DNA of 36,065 nucleotides from Acidocella sp. (GTDB taxonomy: Bacteria; Pseudomonadota; Alphaproteobacteria; Acetobacterales; Acetobacteraceae), in contig JARLIK010000011.1 in the NCBI GenBank assembly GCA_031291755.1, positions 1 through 36,065 of the forward strand, written 5' to 3'. The translations under genes and the position numbers were made by a program. The notes beneath the pieces were generated by a model, which made no database searches, was not told the origin of the DNA, and was given only the letters and a program-made list of their open reading frames with translations. Positions 1-8,502 of the stretch are shown piece by piece; the first letter of the stretch is position 1; each line of letters opens with the position of its first letter.

Positions 1-72
1 ACCTACACCGCCCACATCTCGGGCAACTGGAGCGACCAGACCGGCGAAGCGGGCCTGCGCATCAAGTTCTAA
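1..72 (+). CDS. C-terminal end of a porin-like outer-membrane protein (partial)
   Basis: Only the last 23 codons and the TAA stop lie in the window, read in frame 1. The peptide has alternating polar and hydrophobic residues and ends in Leu-Arg-Ile-Lys-Phe. A terminal Phe on a final beta-strand is the usual C-terminal signature of outer-membrane beta-barrels. It is followed at once by a strong terminator, so it is the last gene of its transcript. The family cannot be fixed from so short a piece; a porin is inferred from the C-terminal pattern alone. Confidence 0.5.
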   Translation, partial: TYTAHISGNWSDQTGEAGLRIKF

Positions 73-87
73 GCGCAAACCAAACCA

Positions 88-123
88 AAAAACCCCAGGG
101 AGCCAAACTCCCTGGGGTTTTTT
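88..123. terminator. Bidirectional rho-independent terminator
   Basis: A perfect 10-bp stem (CCCCAGGGAG at 93-102, CTCCCTGGGG at 108-117) encloses a 5-nt loop CCAAA. It is flanked by an A-run on the left and a T-run on the right, so it has a U-tract in both directions. It can end the rightward porin-like gene and the leftward beta-glucosidase gene, whose stop is at 139. Confidence 0.9.
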
Positions 124-138
124 GTTGGGCAGCGCTGT

Positions 139-1584
139 TTAAGGGTTGCTGGCCTGCAAGGTCCTGGCAGCGTTTTGACGGATAAGATCAGCGTACCAGA
201 AATATGACCGCTTCGGCGTGCGCTCCAGCGTGGTGAAGTCAACCTTCACCAGACCGAAGTGCCATTTCATGCCGTCATTCCATTCAAAAGAATCAAGCAT
301 CGACCAGACAAAATATCCCGACACATTCACGCCGCTATCGATGGCTTGCTTCACAAAATTCAAATGGTCGGAGATAAAGGTTATCCGCCCCATATCGTCA
401 ATATCTGAAACCTTGCTGTCATCGGCAGTGGCATAACCATTTTCAGAGATGAAGATTTCCGGTTTGCCGTAGGTGTTATGAATATGAGTCAGGATTTCAA
501 AAATCCCGTCCGGCTCGATCGGCCAACCCATCACGGTAAAGCGGGCCGGTTCCTGCGTCGGACCGAAATTGGCACCGATTGGGCTGGCCGGGTCGGCGCG
601 AATGTGCAGACGGTTATAGTAATTGACGCCGAGCAGGTCGATTTTCTGGTGAATATTGGCAAGGTCGCCGGTTTGGCAAAGTGGCGCAAATTCCTCCTGC
701 ACCTGCTCTGGATACGCACCGTGAAATAACGGTTTTAGCACCGAGCCGTTCCAGATGGCATCGAACCTCTGGGCGGCGGCAAGGTCGGCCTGGTTGTTGG
801 TGCTGGAGCGGATCGGCTCGCAACATGCGACGGTGCCGATGCGCCCCGGTACATTATTCGCCCGCAGTGCCTGGATCGAGAGCCCCTGGCCAAGATTGAG
901 ATGATGCAGAGCGGCAAACCAGGAATCCTTGCCACGCAGCCCCGGCGCGTGTGAGCCCATGCCGTAGCCAAACATTGAATGCACTGCCGCCTCATTCAAT
1001 ATCATCCAATGGGCGATACGGTCCTTGAAATGGTGGCTGACATAGCCAGCAAACTCCCCAAGCCGTGCGGACGTGTCGCGGTTGGTCCAGCCGCCTTTGT
1101 CTTGTAGCGCTTGCGGCAAATCCCAGTGATAAAGGCAAAGCCATGGGGTAATGCCGTGCTTTTGCAGTTGCTCGACCAGGCGGTCATAAAAGGCGAAACC
1201 TTGCGGATTAGGAATATTATTGCCATCCGGAAACAGCCTGGGCCAGGAAACCGAGAAGCGGTAATTCTTGATGCCGGCCTGCGCCATGAGCGCAACGTCA
1301 GCCGGCATGTTGTGGTAATGATCACAAGCAATATCGGCATTTTGGCCTTTCGAGATATGGCCGGGCTGGTGGCAGAAAACATCCCAGATACCTGGTCCAC
1401 GGCCATCTTGCTGTACCGCGCCCTCAATCTGATAGGCCGAAGAGGACACGCCAAAATTGAAATTGGGACCGAAATGGATACTGGCCGGCGGGATAGGGGA
1501 CGAGGTTGCAGCAATCGCTTCGGGTAAGGCGAGTGCTTGCAGGGGCAGCGCCAAAGCGTGCCGGCGTGTCAGAGAAAAATTCAT
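139..1584 (-). CDS. GH1 family beta-glucosidase, probably Tat-exported
   Basis: A 481-aa protein of full GH1 length that hydrolyses beta-glycosides. The N-terminus carries a twin-arginine motif (Thr-Arg-Arg-His-Ala-Leu, residues 6-11) followed by a hydrophobic stretch and an Ala-rich cleavage region, which suggests export by Tat. GH1 landmarks are in order: the N-terminal AYQIEGA block (about 50-56), acid/base Glu198 in LNEAA, NYY near 321, and nucleophile Glu381 in ISENG. The residue after the acid/base Glu is Ala where most family members have Pro (NEP). The C-terminal W-S-M-L-D-S-F-E-W block of the sugar-binding site is present. It stands alone between a terminator and a 232-bp gap. No Shine-Dalgarno sequence is obvious. 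Exact substrate unknown. Confidence 0.9.
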   Translation of the reverse strand: MNFSLTRRHALALPLQALALPEAIAATSSPIPPASIHFGPNFNFGVSSSAYQIEGAVQQDGRGPGIWDVFCHQPGHISKGQNADIACDHYHNMPADVALMAQAGIKNYRFSVSWPRLFPDGNNIPNPQGFAFYDRLVEQLQKHGITPWLCLYHWDLPQALQDKGGWTNRDTSARLGEFAGYVSHHFKDRIAHWMILNEAAVHSMFGYGMGSHAPGLRGKDSWFAALHHLNLGQGLSIQALRANNVPGRIGTVACCEPIRSSTNNQADLAAAQRFDAIWNGSVLKPLFHGAYPEQVQEEFAPLCQTGDLANIHQKIDLLGVNYYNRLHIRADPASPIGANFGPTQEPARFTVMGWPIEPDGIFEILTHIHNTYGKPEIFISENGYATADDSKVSDIDDMGRITFISDHLNFVKQAIDSGVNVSGYFVWSMLDSFEWNDGMKWHFGLVKVDFTTLERTPKRSYFWYADLIRQNAARTLQASNP

Positions 1585-1816
1585 GATTGCTTTATCAATC
1601 CTTTGTCAAGCGAAGGGCTAATCAAAATATGCGCGTTGTGGTTGCGATGAACAAATGTTGGTGCCGCGTGGCAGCCGGCTTTGGTGGGATACCAAGCGGC
1701 CGTTTCAAAGATGCGCAGCGCAGCTTGATCATCCATCTTGCCGTTTTGAAGATGCGGGGATGGTTGTCAAGAGATTCTGCAAGCTGGAACTAGGGAAAAT
1801 GGGTGGCCTGGCCCGC

Positions 1817-3544
1817 TTAAGGGGACGCGATCACCCGCCGCAATGAATACATCCGGCATTCGCCATATTTTTTTGCCATCGGTTGAATGCCGACATATTC
1901 ACAGATGAACGCGCCGGGCGCGGCGCAGGCAAGCGCGGTGGCGAATTGTTCGGTTACATAAATCTCGCCAACCGGCGTTACCGGTTCGATGCGAGCGGTA
2001 CGAACGACCTCCATCCCGCAGAATTTCTCGCGGTCGATCACCCGGTCGAGCCGCTTATAAAGCGGGCCGACATGGGCGCTGATCCGCATGCCCAGATCGT
2101 GCGGCAGCCCGCCTGCCGCCGCTCCCTTGGGCAGCACGGCATGCAGGGCAAAGCTGCATTCAACCGCATCCACCAGGTTCGAGAGCACGATGAATAAGCC
2201 ATCGCCGGCGGTTTCGGCATATTCAGCACTTTTGATTTGCGCCAGAACATCGGCAAAGCCGCCGATGATATGCTCCAGAAACTCCAACTGCTCAAATTCA
2301 GTGAGGTTACTGAAACCATGTACATCCCCAAACAGGATAGCATGTGGCTTGCGCAGCCGGTTGGCGGGGACATCAGCCACCACCAGTGCTGCGTGCAAAT
2401 CGCTATCATCGGGCGGCATGGTGGAATAGGTAACGCCATTTTCCGCAGGCACCAGCAGCAATGGCGTGACAGCCAGGCTCTGGGCTCGCAGCAGAGCCAG
2501 GCCCCTTGCCTGTTGGGCACATAGCAGGCTGGCGGCTGGCTCAAAGGGGGCTCCTTGGTCAGTCACCAGCATCATGTTGACCCGCTCGTCAGCGATCAAG
2601 CCATTGAATATTTGCCGCAATTCAGGGTTGGCCGAAAAAACCTGCTCGCCCAGGATTTCCGGTTTGTTGGGCAAAACCACATGAACCATCGCACCGGCAT
2701 CCAGCAGGGCGCGTGCGATTATCAGATCGGCCGTGGAGAGCAGCGGGCCGAACGCCAGCACCCCATGGTCTTTGGCAAATTCAAGCGCCAGAGTCTGCGC
2801 CCCGAAGTTGGGTGGCGCACGCCAGTTCAGCACCATCGGGCCGGGTAGATGATCCAGTATATTGCCCGGCGCATCGACCAAAGCCGCCACCCATGCCAGC
2901 TGGCGGCGGGTGGAGGCCAGGCTGTCATAATCGGCGCCAAAGCCGGCGGCGGAGTCCAGATAGGAGCCAGCCGCGGTAAAATCCCCCAGAATCAAAGCGG
3001 CTTCGGCCAGTGTCGCGGTGGACCAGTAGCTGGCCGTCTCGGCGGCGGCTTGTTGCTGGGCGATTGCAGCGTATTCATGCGCCTGATCAGCATGGCCAGC
3101 CGCCAGAAACATCGAGGCTGCGTTGATGGCCAGGTAGTAGGCGCCAAAATGGTCAAACCCGGTCTTATAGGCCATCGCAGAGGTCAGCCGGTGGCCTCGA
3201 GCCTCATCGCCTTGGCTGCGGGCGGCGAGGTCCTTGAACAGCCGTCCACCAAGCCCGGCAAAGTCGGTGGCCAGATTTTGATCGGCGATGCGGTCAAGCT
3301 GGCCGCTCGCCAGCAGCTTGTTGTATTTTGTCAGCGCCCCGGCCAGTGCCCCGGCGCGCGCCAGGGCTAGAATGGCTTCATACGCAATCGCCAGCGCGTC
3401 CGGCCAATCTTTTAGAGCTTGCTCCGACAGATCGAAGGCAACCAGATGATTACCCTGGCGGCGCGCCGCCTTGATGCGCGTGAGCCATTGCGTCTCGGTT
3501 GGCTTAACTGAGTCCGGCTGGCTTGAGGTATCCATGGTTATCAT
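1817..3544 (-). CDS. TPR / SLOG-like / class III nucleotide cyclase-like signalling protein
   Basis: A 575-aa cytosolic protein with three visible parts. Residues about 15-215 form an alpha-helical TPR-like repeat region resembling the MAP3K TRAFs-binding (TPR-S) type, with the INAASMFLAAG and YWSTATLAEAALILGD blocks. Residues about 220-360 look like a degenerate SLOG/Rossmann domain (FGPLLSTADLIIARALLDAG, then VHVVLP). Residues about 395-570 are a class III cyclase domain with both metal Asp positions (FGDVHGFS and AGDG) and ARIEP. The base-selecting position before AGDG is Glu, as in guanylate cyclases. The transition-state Asn of the V-N-x-A-x-R motif is replaced by Val (EVVRTARIE), so activity is uncertain. 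ATG 3535 is an alternative start. The gene lies 10 bp after the MFS gene on the same strand. Confidence 0.8.
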   Translation of the reverse strand: MITMDTSSQPDSVKPTETQWLTRIKAARRQGNHLVAFDLSEQALKDWPDALAIAYEAILALARAGALAGALTKYNKLLASGQLDRIADQNLATDFAGLGGRLFKDLAARSQGDEARGHRLTSAMAYKTGFDHFGAYYLAINAASMFLAAGHADQAHEYAAIAQQQAAAETASYWSTATLAEAALILGDFTAAGSYLDSAAGFGADYDSLASTRRQLAWVAALVDAPGNILDHLPGPMVLNWRAPPNFGAQTLALEFAKDHGVLAFGPLLSTADLIIARALLDAGAMVHVVLPNKPEILGEQVFSANPELRQIFNGLIADERVNMMLVTDQGAPFEPAASLLCAQQARGLALLRAQSLAVTPLLLVPAENGVTYSTMPPDDSDLHAALVVADVPANRLRKPHAILFGDVHGFSNLTEFEQLEFLEHIIGGFADVLAQIKSAEYAETAGDGLFIVLSNLVDAVECSFALHAVLPKGAAAGGLPHDLGMRISAHVGPLYKRLDRVIDREKFCGMEVVRTARIEPVTPVGEIYVTEQFATALACAAPGAFICEYVGIQPMAKKYGECRMYSLRRVIASP

Positions 3545-3554
3545 ATTTCCTGGT

Positions 3555-4754
3555 TCACGGTATGGCGACCGCTGCGCGGGGTCGCAGCCAAGCCGCGGTG
3601 GCTGCTCCGAGGGCGCAGACCAGCATGATGCTTGCCATCGGCATAGCGGTGCCGTTCGCCAGCTTGCCCACCAGAGCCCCGGCCACGCCGCCGGCGCAAT
3701 ATTGTAAGGTGCTCATTAGCGCGGTGGCGGTGCCAGCATGCGGGCGGTGTTTGGAGAGGGCGCCAACCTGAGCGTTGCCGGGGATAAAGCTATAACCCAA
3801 TCCAAACAACAGCAGGCCAAGGAATATTGCCATGGCGCTGCTGTCTGGCGCCCAGGCCAGCAGCGTCAGGCACATTGCGGCGGCGAACCAGATGGCAATG
3901 CCCAGGGTGAGAACCCGCGGCGTGCCGAGCACTGTGATCAGGAACTTATTGAGCCGGTAGAACCCTATCGAGGTCAATCCCAGTATCGCCAGGATGGTCC
4001 CGAATTGCCATTGCGGCAGTTGGTGCTGCACCATGAACACCGTCGGTGCCCCAGCCAGATAGGCGAACAAGGCGCACATGCCGAAAGTGCCGGCCAGCGT
4101 GTTGCTGAGAAAGCCTGGTTCCAGAAGAATCTCGCCATACAGGCGCAAAGTTGCCTTCACACTGGCGGAGAGCCGCCGTTCCTTTGGCAGAGACTCAGGC
4201 AGATAACGGTACAGCAGGTACAGCCCCGCGACGCCGTATAAGGCAGCCAGAATGAAAATCACGCGCCAGCTTGGCGTCGCCAGCAGGACCAGGCTGCCCA
4301 GCACCGGTGCCAGCACCGGTGCAATCGACATCACCTGATAAATCTCCGACATCATCGCGGAGGCTTTGTCGCCATCGGCAAAATCGCGCACCATGGCACG
4401 CGGCACCACAATCGAGGCGGCTGCGCCAAATGCGGCCAAGGCCCGGAATACGCACAGCGCCGCGCCGCTGCTTGCCAATGCGCAACATAATGACGCCACG
4501 GTATAGAGCAATAAGCCACCAGCCAAAGGCGTCCGGCGGCCAAACCGGTCTGATAATAGTCCTTGTGCCATCTGCCCGGCGGCAAAACCGAAAAAATACG
4601 CAGCCAAAGTCCATTGCGGGGTTGTGGGTGAGAACTCGCTGGCAATCAGTGGAAATGCCGGAAGATACATATCCACCGAAACCGGCCCGATGGCGATGAT
4701 GAAACCGAGCAGCAGGGTGAGGTGAGTTGGCGGTTCGTGGGGTTCAGGCAGCAC
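3555..4754 (-). CDS. Bcr/CflA-type MFS drug efflux transporter
   Basis: A 399-aa inner-membrane protein with about 12 hydrophobic segments. The N-terminal block IGPVSVDMYLPAFP is typical of the Bcr/CflA branch of the major facilitator superfamily. The MFS motif A (GLLSDRFGRRTPL, about residues 65-77) follows transmembrane segment 2, and the R-A-L-A-A-F-G-A-A block lies in segment 4. The branch exports drugs or small metabolites by proton antiport; the substrate here is not readable. The start appears to be GTG without a clear Shine-Dalgarno sequence. It sits between the SLOG-SLATT gene (70 bp upstream) and the cyclase-like gene (10 bp downstream), probably on one leftward transcript. A functional link to those genes is unproven. 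Confidence 0.88.
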   Translation of the reverse strand: MLPEPHEPPTHLTLLLGFIIAIGPVSVDMYLPAFPLIASEFSPTTPQWTLAAYFFGFAAGQMAQGLLSDRFGRRTPLAGGLLLYTVASLCCALASSGAALCVFRALAAFGAAASIVVPRAMVRDFADGDKASAMMSEIYQVMSIAPVLAPVLGSLVLLATPSWRVIFILAALYGVAGLYLLYRYLPESLPKERRLSASVKATLRLYGEILLEPGFLSNTLAGTFGMCALFAYLAGAPTVFMVQHQLPQWQFGTILAILGLTSIGFYRLNKFLITVLGTPRVLTLGIAIWFAAAMCLTLLAWAPDSSAMAIFLGLLLFGLGYSFIPGNAQVGALSKHRPHAGTATALMSTLQYCAGGVAGALVGKLANGTAMPMASIMLVCALGAATAAWLRPRAAVAIP

Positions 4755-4824
4755 GGGACACCGTTATGAGTTGGTTATGAAAACCTCGCATGGATGAGCG
4801 GGCTTCCGCAAGCTTCAAGCCATT

Positions 4825-6621
4825 TCAACCGGTTTCCACCGCTTTTAGCCGGAACAATTGCGCCCAGCCTTTGATGTCGTGCATCATCGCTTCCGCCAGT
4901 TGCAATAATTCCGCGCCGACATCTTCAGAGGCCAGCGGCGCTTCCAGATCCAGGTGCTGCAACATTGCTTCGGCATGGACCATCAGCCGTTGCATTTGGG
5001 CAGATTGGTCAGCCAGGAGTTCCAATTCGGCGTAGCCACGAATGCCGACAAAGGCCGCTGACATGCCGGGCAGGAGGCCCTGCAGAAGCCTGAGGATATC
5101 GGTGATCACGGTGCTGCCGCTATTGCCGTCTGGGCCGGTCCCGATGATCTGGTACAATATTTGTCCAATTTTCAAGATAACCACCACGACGGTTGCAATA
5201 AAAAATGCCCGGCCCAGTTGCCCAAACCGGTGCGCCGCCGCTTCACTGTCGTGCTGCCGTCTGGCGTGATAATCGACCTGCCCAGCTACCAGGCTGGTTT
5301 GTACCGCCTCGAAGGCGCTTTTCAGAGGAGCGCCCTGCAAGCTGGCCTGTGGCAGCGGCGCGGCGCGGACGGCGGCGTTGAAAAACCAGCCTGCCCAGAC
5401 ATCACGCGGCAAACTCGCCAACGGATCGTCCGAGGTTTCCGTCGTCGCCGGGGTGGTTAGTTTGAGAGACCAGCCGAATAAGGCTAAAGCCTGCTGCTTG
5501 CGGCATAACTCAGCGAGCAGACGGTAAGCTATCAATCGGCCATGCCAATTATGAGTCACATTGGCCCGCACGACGAGAAAAATTCCGATGAGGCTTGCCA
5601 ACTCACAGGAACCCGCGATCAGCGCTTCCAGCCCAGTTCCGATACCAAATGCCGCAAAGGCAAGCGCCAGTGCCGCCAAACCGAATACCAAAACGTATGA
5701 GCTTCGATAACGGTTGCCGTACGCTACGGCGAGTTGATCAATTGGCGTGTATAAATTCTGCCAATAAATCCAGACGGCGCTGGGTGGTGTGATGGTCACC
5801 GGCGGGGCGAGGTGTATTTTGGGTCGGCCAGCCGCCAGTCTGATCGCGCGTTGATAGAATGACCAAATAAACCTGTCGGGAGGCGGCGTATCATTCAGAA
5901 ATTGCGTGAGCGGTCCGGTCGAAGCGGTGGGCGGCGGCAGAATGGCAGTGCGCAGATAAGCTTCAAGCTTCTCCCAGGCGGCGCGCCCGGCAAGATGTTC
6001 GGGCTGGCGTAGGTCATGCAGCTTCTCAACCCAGCGCGGCTCCGCGGTTCCATCAGCCTGCAACCACCAGATCGGCTGACCATGACGCGCGGCGTAACGG
6101 ACAATGTCGGCGGTGCCGCCCCGGCCATTGCCTTTGCCACCGTCCCAGATGGCAATCAGCAGGTCACAATTGCGCACTACCAGCCGTCCTACAGCTTCGT
6201 AGCTGCGGTTTTCCTCATCGCCCCGCGCCCCGCCTAATTCCAAAACATGCGGTGCGGCCTGCGCAAGCAGATCGCGAAAATCTGCGACCGAAGTTGGGAA
6301 ATCCCGCTCATACTCATGCTGTGCAAATGGCAATGGCGCTTCGAGCTGGTAGCCTTGCGCCAGCGCAACCTTCGCCGCCATGCGGTCAGCCCCTTCGGCC
6401 AGCGGCGAGATGAATCGCAAATTCATTGCCCCCGGCGCATATAGCTCTGCGCCAAGTGGTTCCCGGGTCAGGGCCTCAATATTTGCTTTGATCGTGCTCA
6501 GTACCAGATCAAGCTGATTTTTGAGAAGTGGCAGCGCTGACGGTGCCAGCAGCCTGGCGCCGGTGATACCAACCCGGAATGCCGGCACCATTGGCGGTAT
6601 CAGCGGCGCAATTTCCGTCAC
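4825..6621 (-). CDS. SLOG domain fused to a SLATT-like four-segment membrane region
   Basis: A 598-aa protein. Residues about 14-200 match the SLOG/DprA-like nucleotide-binding fold: VGITGAR at the first strand, ISPLAEGADRMAA, LPFAQHEYERDF, then CDLLIAIWDGGKGNGRGGTAD with the Gly-rich loop. Two pairs of hydrophobic segments follow (about 313-355 and 470-525). Each pair is followed by a helical region with many Gln and Glu, as in SLATT-type pore effectors. Known theory (Burroughs and co-workers) is that SLOG senses or makes a nucleotide signal and SLATT acts in the membrane. Start is GTG with a strong AAGGAGGA site. It is the first gene of a leftward unit with an MFS pump and a TPR/cyclase-like gene. 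Role in stress or phage defence is inferred. Confidence 0.75.
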   Translation of the reverse strand: MTEIAPLIPPMVPAFRVGITGARLLAPSALPLLKNQLDLVLSTIKANIEALTREPLGAELYAPGAMNLRFISPLAEGADRMAAKVALAQGYQLEAPLPFAQHEYERDFPTSVADFRDLLAQAAPHVLELGGARGDEENRSYEAVGRLVVRNCDLLIAIWDGGKGNGRGGTADIVRYAARHGQPIWWLQADGTAEPRWVEKLHDLRQPEHLAGRAAWEKLEAYLRTAILPPPTASTGPLTQFLNDTPPPDRFIWSFYQRAIRLAAGRPKIHLAPPVTITPPSAVWIYWQNLYTPIDQLAVAYGNRYRSSYVLVFGLAALALAFAAFGIGTGLEALIAGSCELASLIGIFLVVRANVTHNWHGRLIAYRLLAELCRKQQALALFGWSLKLTTPATTETSDDPLASLPRDVWAGWFFNAAVRAAPLPQASLQGAPLKSAFEAVQTSLVAGQVDYHARRQHDSEAAAHRFGQLGRAFFIATVVVVILKIGQILYQIIGTGPDGNSGSTVITDILRLLQGLLPGMSAAFVGIRGYAELELLADQSAQMQRLMVHAEAMLQHLDLEAPLASEDVGAELLQLAEAMMHDIKGWAQLFRLKAVETG

Positions 6622-6626
6622 TCAGC

Positions 6627-6634
6627 TCCTCCTT
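6627..6634 (-). promoter_or_regulatory. Strong Shine-Dalgarno site of the SLOG-SLATT gene
   Basis: On the minus strand AAGGAGGA lies 5 nt before the GTG at 6621. This decides the GTG start, since no other initiator nearby has a comparable ribosome site. Confidence 0.85.
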
Positions 6635-6641
6635 GGTGTCT

Positions 6642-6671
6642 TTGTCACACACCGTATTTGGGACATATCAT
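6642..6671 (+). promoter_or_regulatory. Candidate sigma70-type promoter for hscC
   Basis: TTGTCA (6642-6647) and TATCAT (6666-6671) are separated by 18 bp in the 159-bp gap between the divergent SLOG-SLATT and Hsp70 genes. It would leave a leader of about 100 nt. Assigned by consensus only; a heat-shock sigma element was not evident. Confidence 0.35.
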
Positions 6672-6780
6672 AGTTCCGGTCACCGGATCGCGTAAAATCT
6701 ATTCGTTTAGTGTGCGGGGCTAGCGTTGTCCGCCCATCGGGATAAAGATGAAGCTGCAACAACTTTTCTAACGGACCGGC

Positions 6781-8490
6781 ATGATTGTAGGGATCGATCT
6801 GGGAACGACCAACAGCCTGGTCGCCGTCTGGCGGCATGGTAACTCTGTTCTCATTCCCAATGCTCTTGGCCAGCTTTTAACCCCGTCAGTGGTTAGTCTG
6901 GGCGATCAGGGTGAGGTCATGGTTGGTATGGCTGCCCGTGAGCGGCTTTCCACGCACCCGGCTCGCACCGCGTCGGTTTTCAAACGCTATATGGGCACCA
7001 ACCGGGTGATCACCCTTGGCAACCAGGATTTCCGGCCCGAGGAGTTATCCGCTCTGGTGCTGCGCTCCCTCAAGGCGGACGCCGAAGCCCTGCTGGGAGA
7101 GCCGGTCACTGAAGCGGTGATTACGGTGCCCGCCTATTTCAATGATCTGCAACGCAAGGCCACCAAGGCCGCCGGTACACTCGCCGGGCTGGAGGTGCGC
7201 CGCCTGCTCACCGAGCCGACCGCAGCGGCCCTGGCCTACGGCATCGGGCTGGGCGACGAAGAGCAGTATCTGATGATCATCGACCTCGGCGGCGGCACTT
7301 TTGATGTTTCGCTGCTGCATTGTTTCGAGGGGGTGATGGAGGTGCGCGCTACAGCTGGGGACACCTGGCTGGGCGGCGAGGATTTTGTTGATGTCATCGT
7401 CAATGCTTTTATGGTTGAGAGGGGTGAAGCCGCTGGCCTGCCGCCGGTCTCGCAACTGGCACCAATTCATGGTGTGCTGCGCCGCCAAGCGGAAATGCTG
7501 AAGCGCCGGCTGAGCGACGCTGACACCGCCGAGCTGGCTCTCAGCTATCAAGGCAAGGAAATTACCTGGTCACTCACCCGGGATAAGTTTGAGCTGCTGG
7601 CTGAGCCGGTACTGGCGCGGATCCGACAGCCGATTGAGCGGGCGTTGCGCGATGCCAGGGTTAAGCCGGAGACACTCTCTCAGGTGATTCTGGCGGGCGG
7701 TGCCACACGCATGCCGATGCTGCGCCGCTTGATCGGGCGGCTGTTCCGCCGGATGCCGCTGCAGCACATCAACCCGGATGAGGTGGTGGGCAGGGGGGCC
7801 GCGGTCAGCGCCGGGCTGCTGGCGCGCAGCGTCGGGCTGGAAGAAATCATCATGACGGATGTGGCGCCCTTCACCATGGGCATCAATGTCTCGGAGCGTC
7901 AGCCCGACGGCTCGCGCCTGAAAGGCGTTTACATGCCGATCATCGAACGCAACACGATCATCCCCGCCAGCCGGGTGAAACCGGTTTTCAACATTGACGA
8001 CAACCAGACCGCGATTGGGATTCAGGTTTATCAAGGTGAATCACTGCTGGTGAAGGATAATATTTTACTCGGCAAAATGAGTGTCGGCTGCCCGCCGGCG
8101 GCGGAAGGCGAGATCCAGGTTGATGTGCGCTTTACTTACGACACCAGCGGGCTGCTGGAAGTCGAGGCCACGGTACTGAAAACCGGCGTGACCGAGCGGT
8201 TGCTGATCGAGGGTAACCCCGGTTCCCTCACCAAGGACGAGATAGCTGACCGGCTGGCGAAACTCTCGAAACTCAAACTGCACCCGCGTGATGATACCGA
8301 TAATGCCGCGCTGCTGGCCCGTGCCCAGCGGCTGTATGAGCAGCGGCTGGGCCATGTGCGTGCCGTGATCGGCGATGCGCTGGCCAGTTTTATTGCCGCT
8401 CTTGATACCCAGGCGCCTGATCGGATTCGCAGTACGCGCGAGCAGCTGCGCAAGATTGTTGAAGCCCATGATGATGAGTCGTTTCTGTAA
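6781..8490 (+). CDS. hscC: HscC-type Hsp70 chaperone
   Basis: A 569-aa Hsp70, shorter than DnaK (about 640 aa) and of HscC size. The ATPase domain shows phosphate-1 motif GIDLGTTNS (residues 4-12), the VPAYFND block, [13 protein letters not shown], phosphate-2 motif [11 protein letters not shown], and the [10 protein letters not shown] adenosine motif. The substrate-binding beta-domain begins near residue 360 and lacks the long DnaK C-terminal lid extension. It is followed after 12 bp by a gene for a J-like membrane protein, matching the hscC-djlC pairing known in Escherichia coli. HscC is a specialised chaperone not essential for general folding. Its client here is unknown; the divergent signalling genes are candidates only by position. 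Confidence 0.88.
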   Translation: MIVGIDLGTTNSLVAVWRHGNSVLIPNALGQLLTPSVVSLGDQGEVMVGMAARERLSTHPARTASVFKRYMGTNRVITLGNQDFRPEELSALVLRSLKADAEALLGEPVTEAVITVPAYFNDLQRKATKAAGTLAGLEVRRLLTEPTAAALAYGIGLGDEEQYLMIIDLGGGTFDVSLLHCFEGVMEVRATAGDTWLGGEDFVDVIVNAFMVERGEAAGLPPVSQLAPIHGVLRRQAEMLKRRLSDADTAELALSYQGKEITWSLTRDKFELLAEPVLARIRQPIERALRDARVKPETLSQVILAGGATRMPMLRRLIGRLFRRMPLQHINPDEVVGRGAAVSAGLLARSVGLEEIIMTDVAPFTMGINVSERQPDGSRLKGVYMPIIERNTIIPASRVKPVFNIDDNQTAIGIQVYQGESLLVKDNILLGKMSVGCPPAAEGEIQVDVRFTYDTSGLLEVEATVLKTGVTERLLIEGNPGSLTKDEIADRLAKLSKLKLHPRDDTDNAALLARAQRLYEQRLGHVRAVIGDALASFIAALDTQAPDRIRSTREQLRKIVEAHDDESFL

Positions 8491-8502
8491 CGGTATCGCC
8501 GG

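Noticed and set aside
1002..1514. 170-aa minus-strand frame in another frame of the beta-glucosidase gene
   Set aside because: Arg/Pro/Ile-rich text of an out-of-frame reading; the GH1 frame explains the region.
1585..1816. Small rightward frames in the gap upstream of the beta-glucosidase gene
   Set aside because: No ribosome site or motif; the 232-bp gap more likely holds the promoter of the leftward gene (a weak TTGTTC-17-CATATT was seen but not called).
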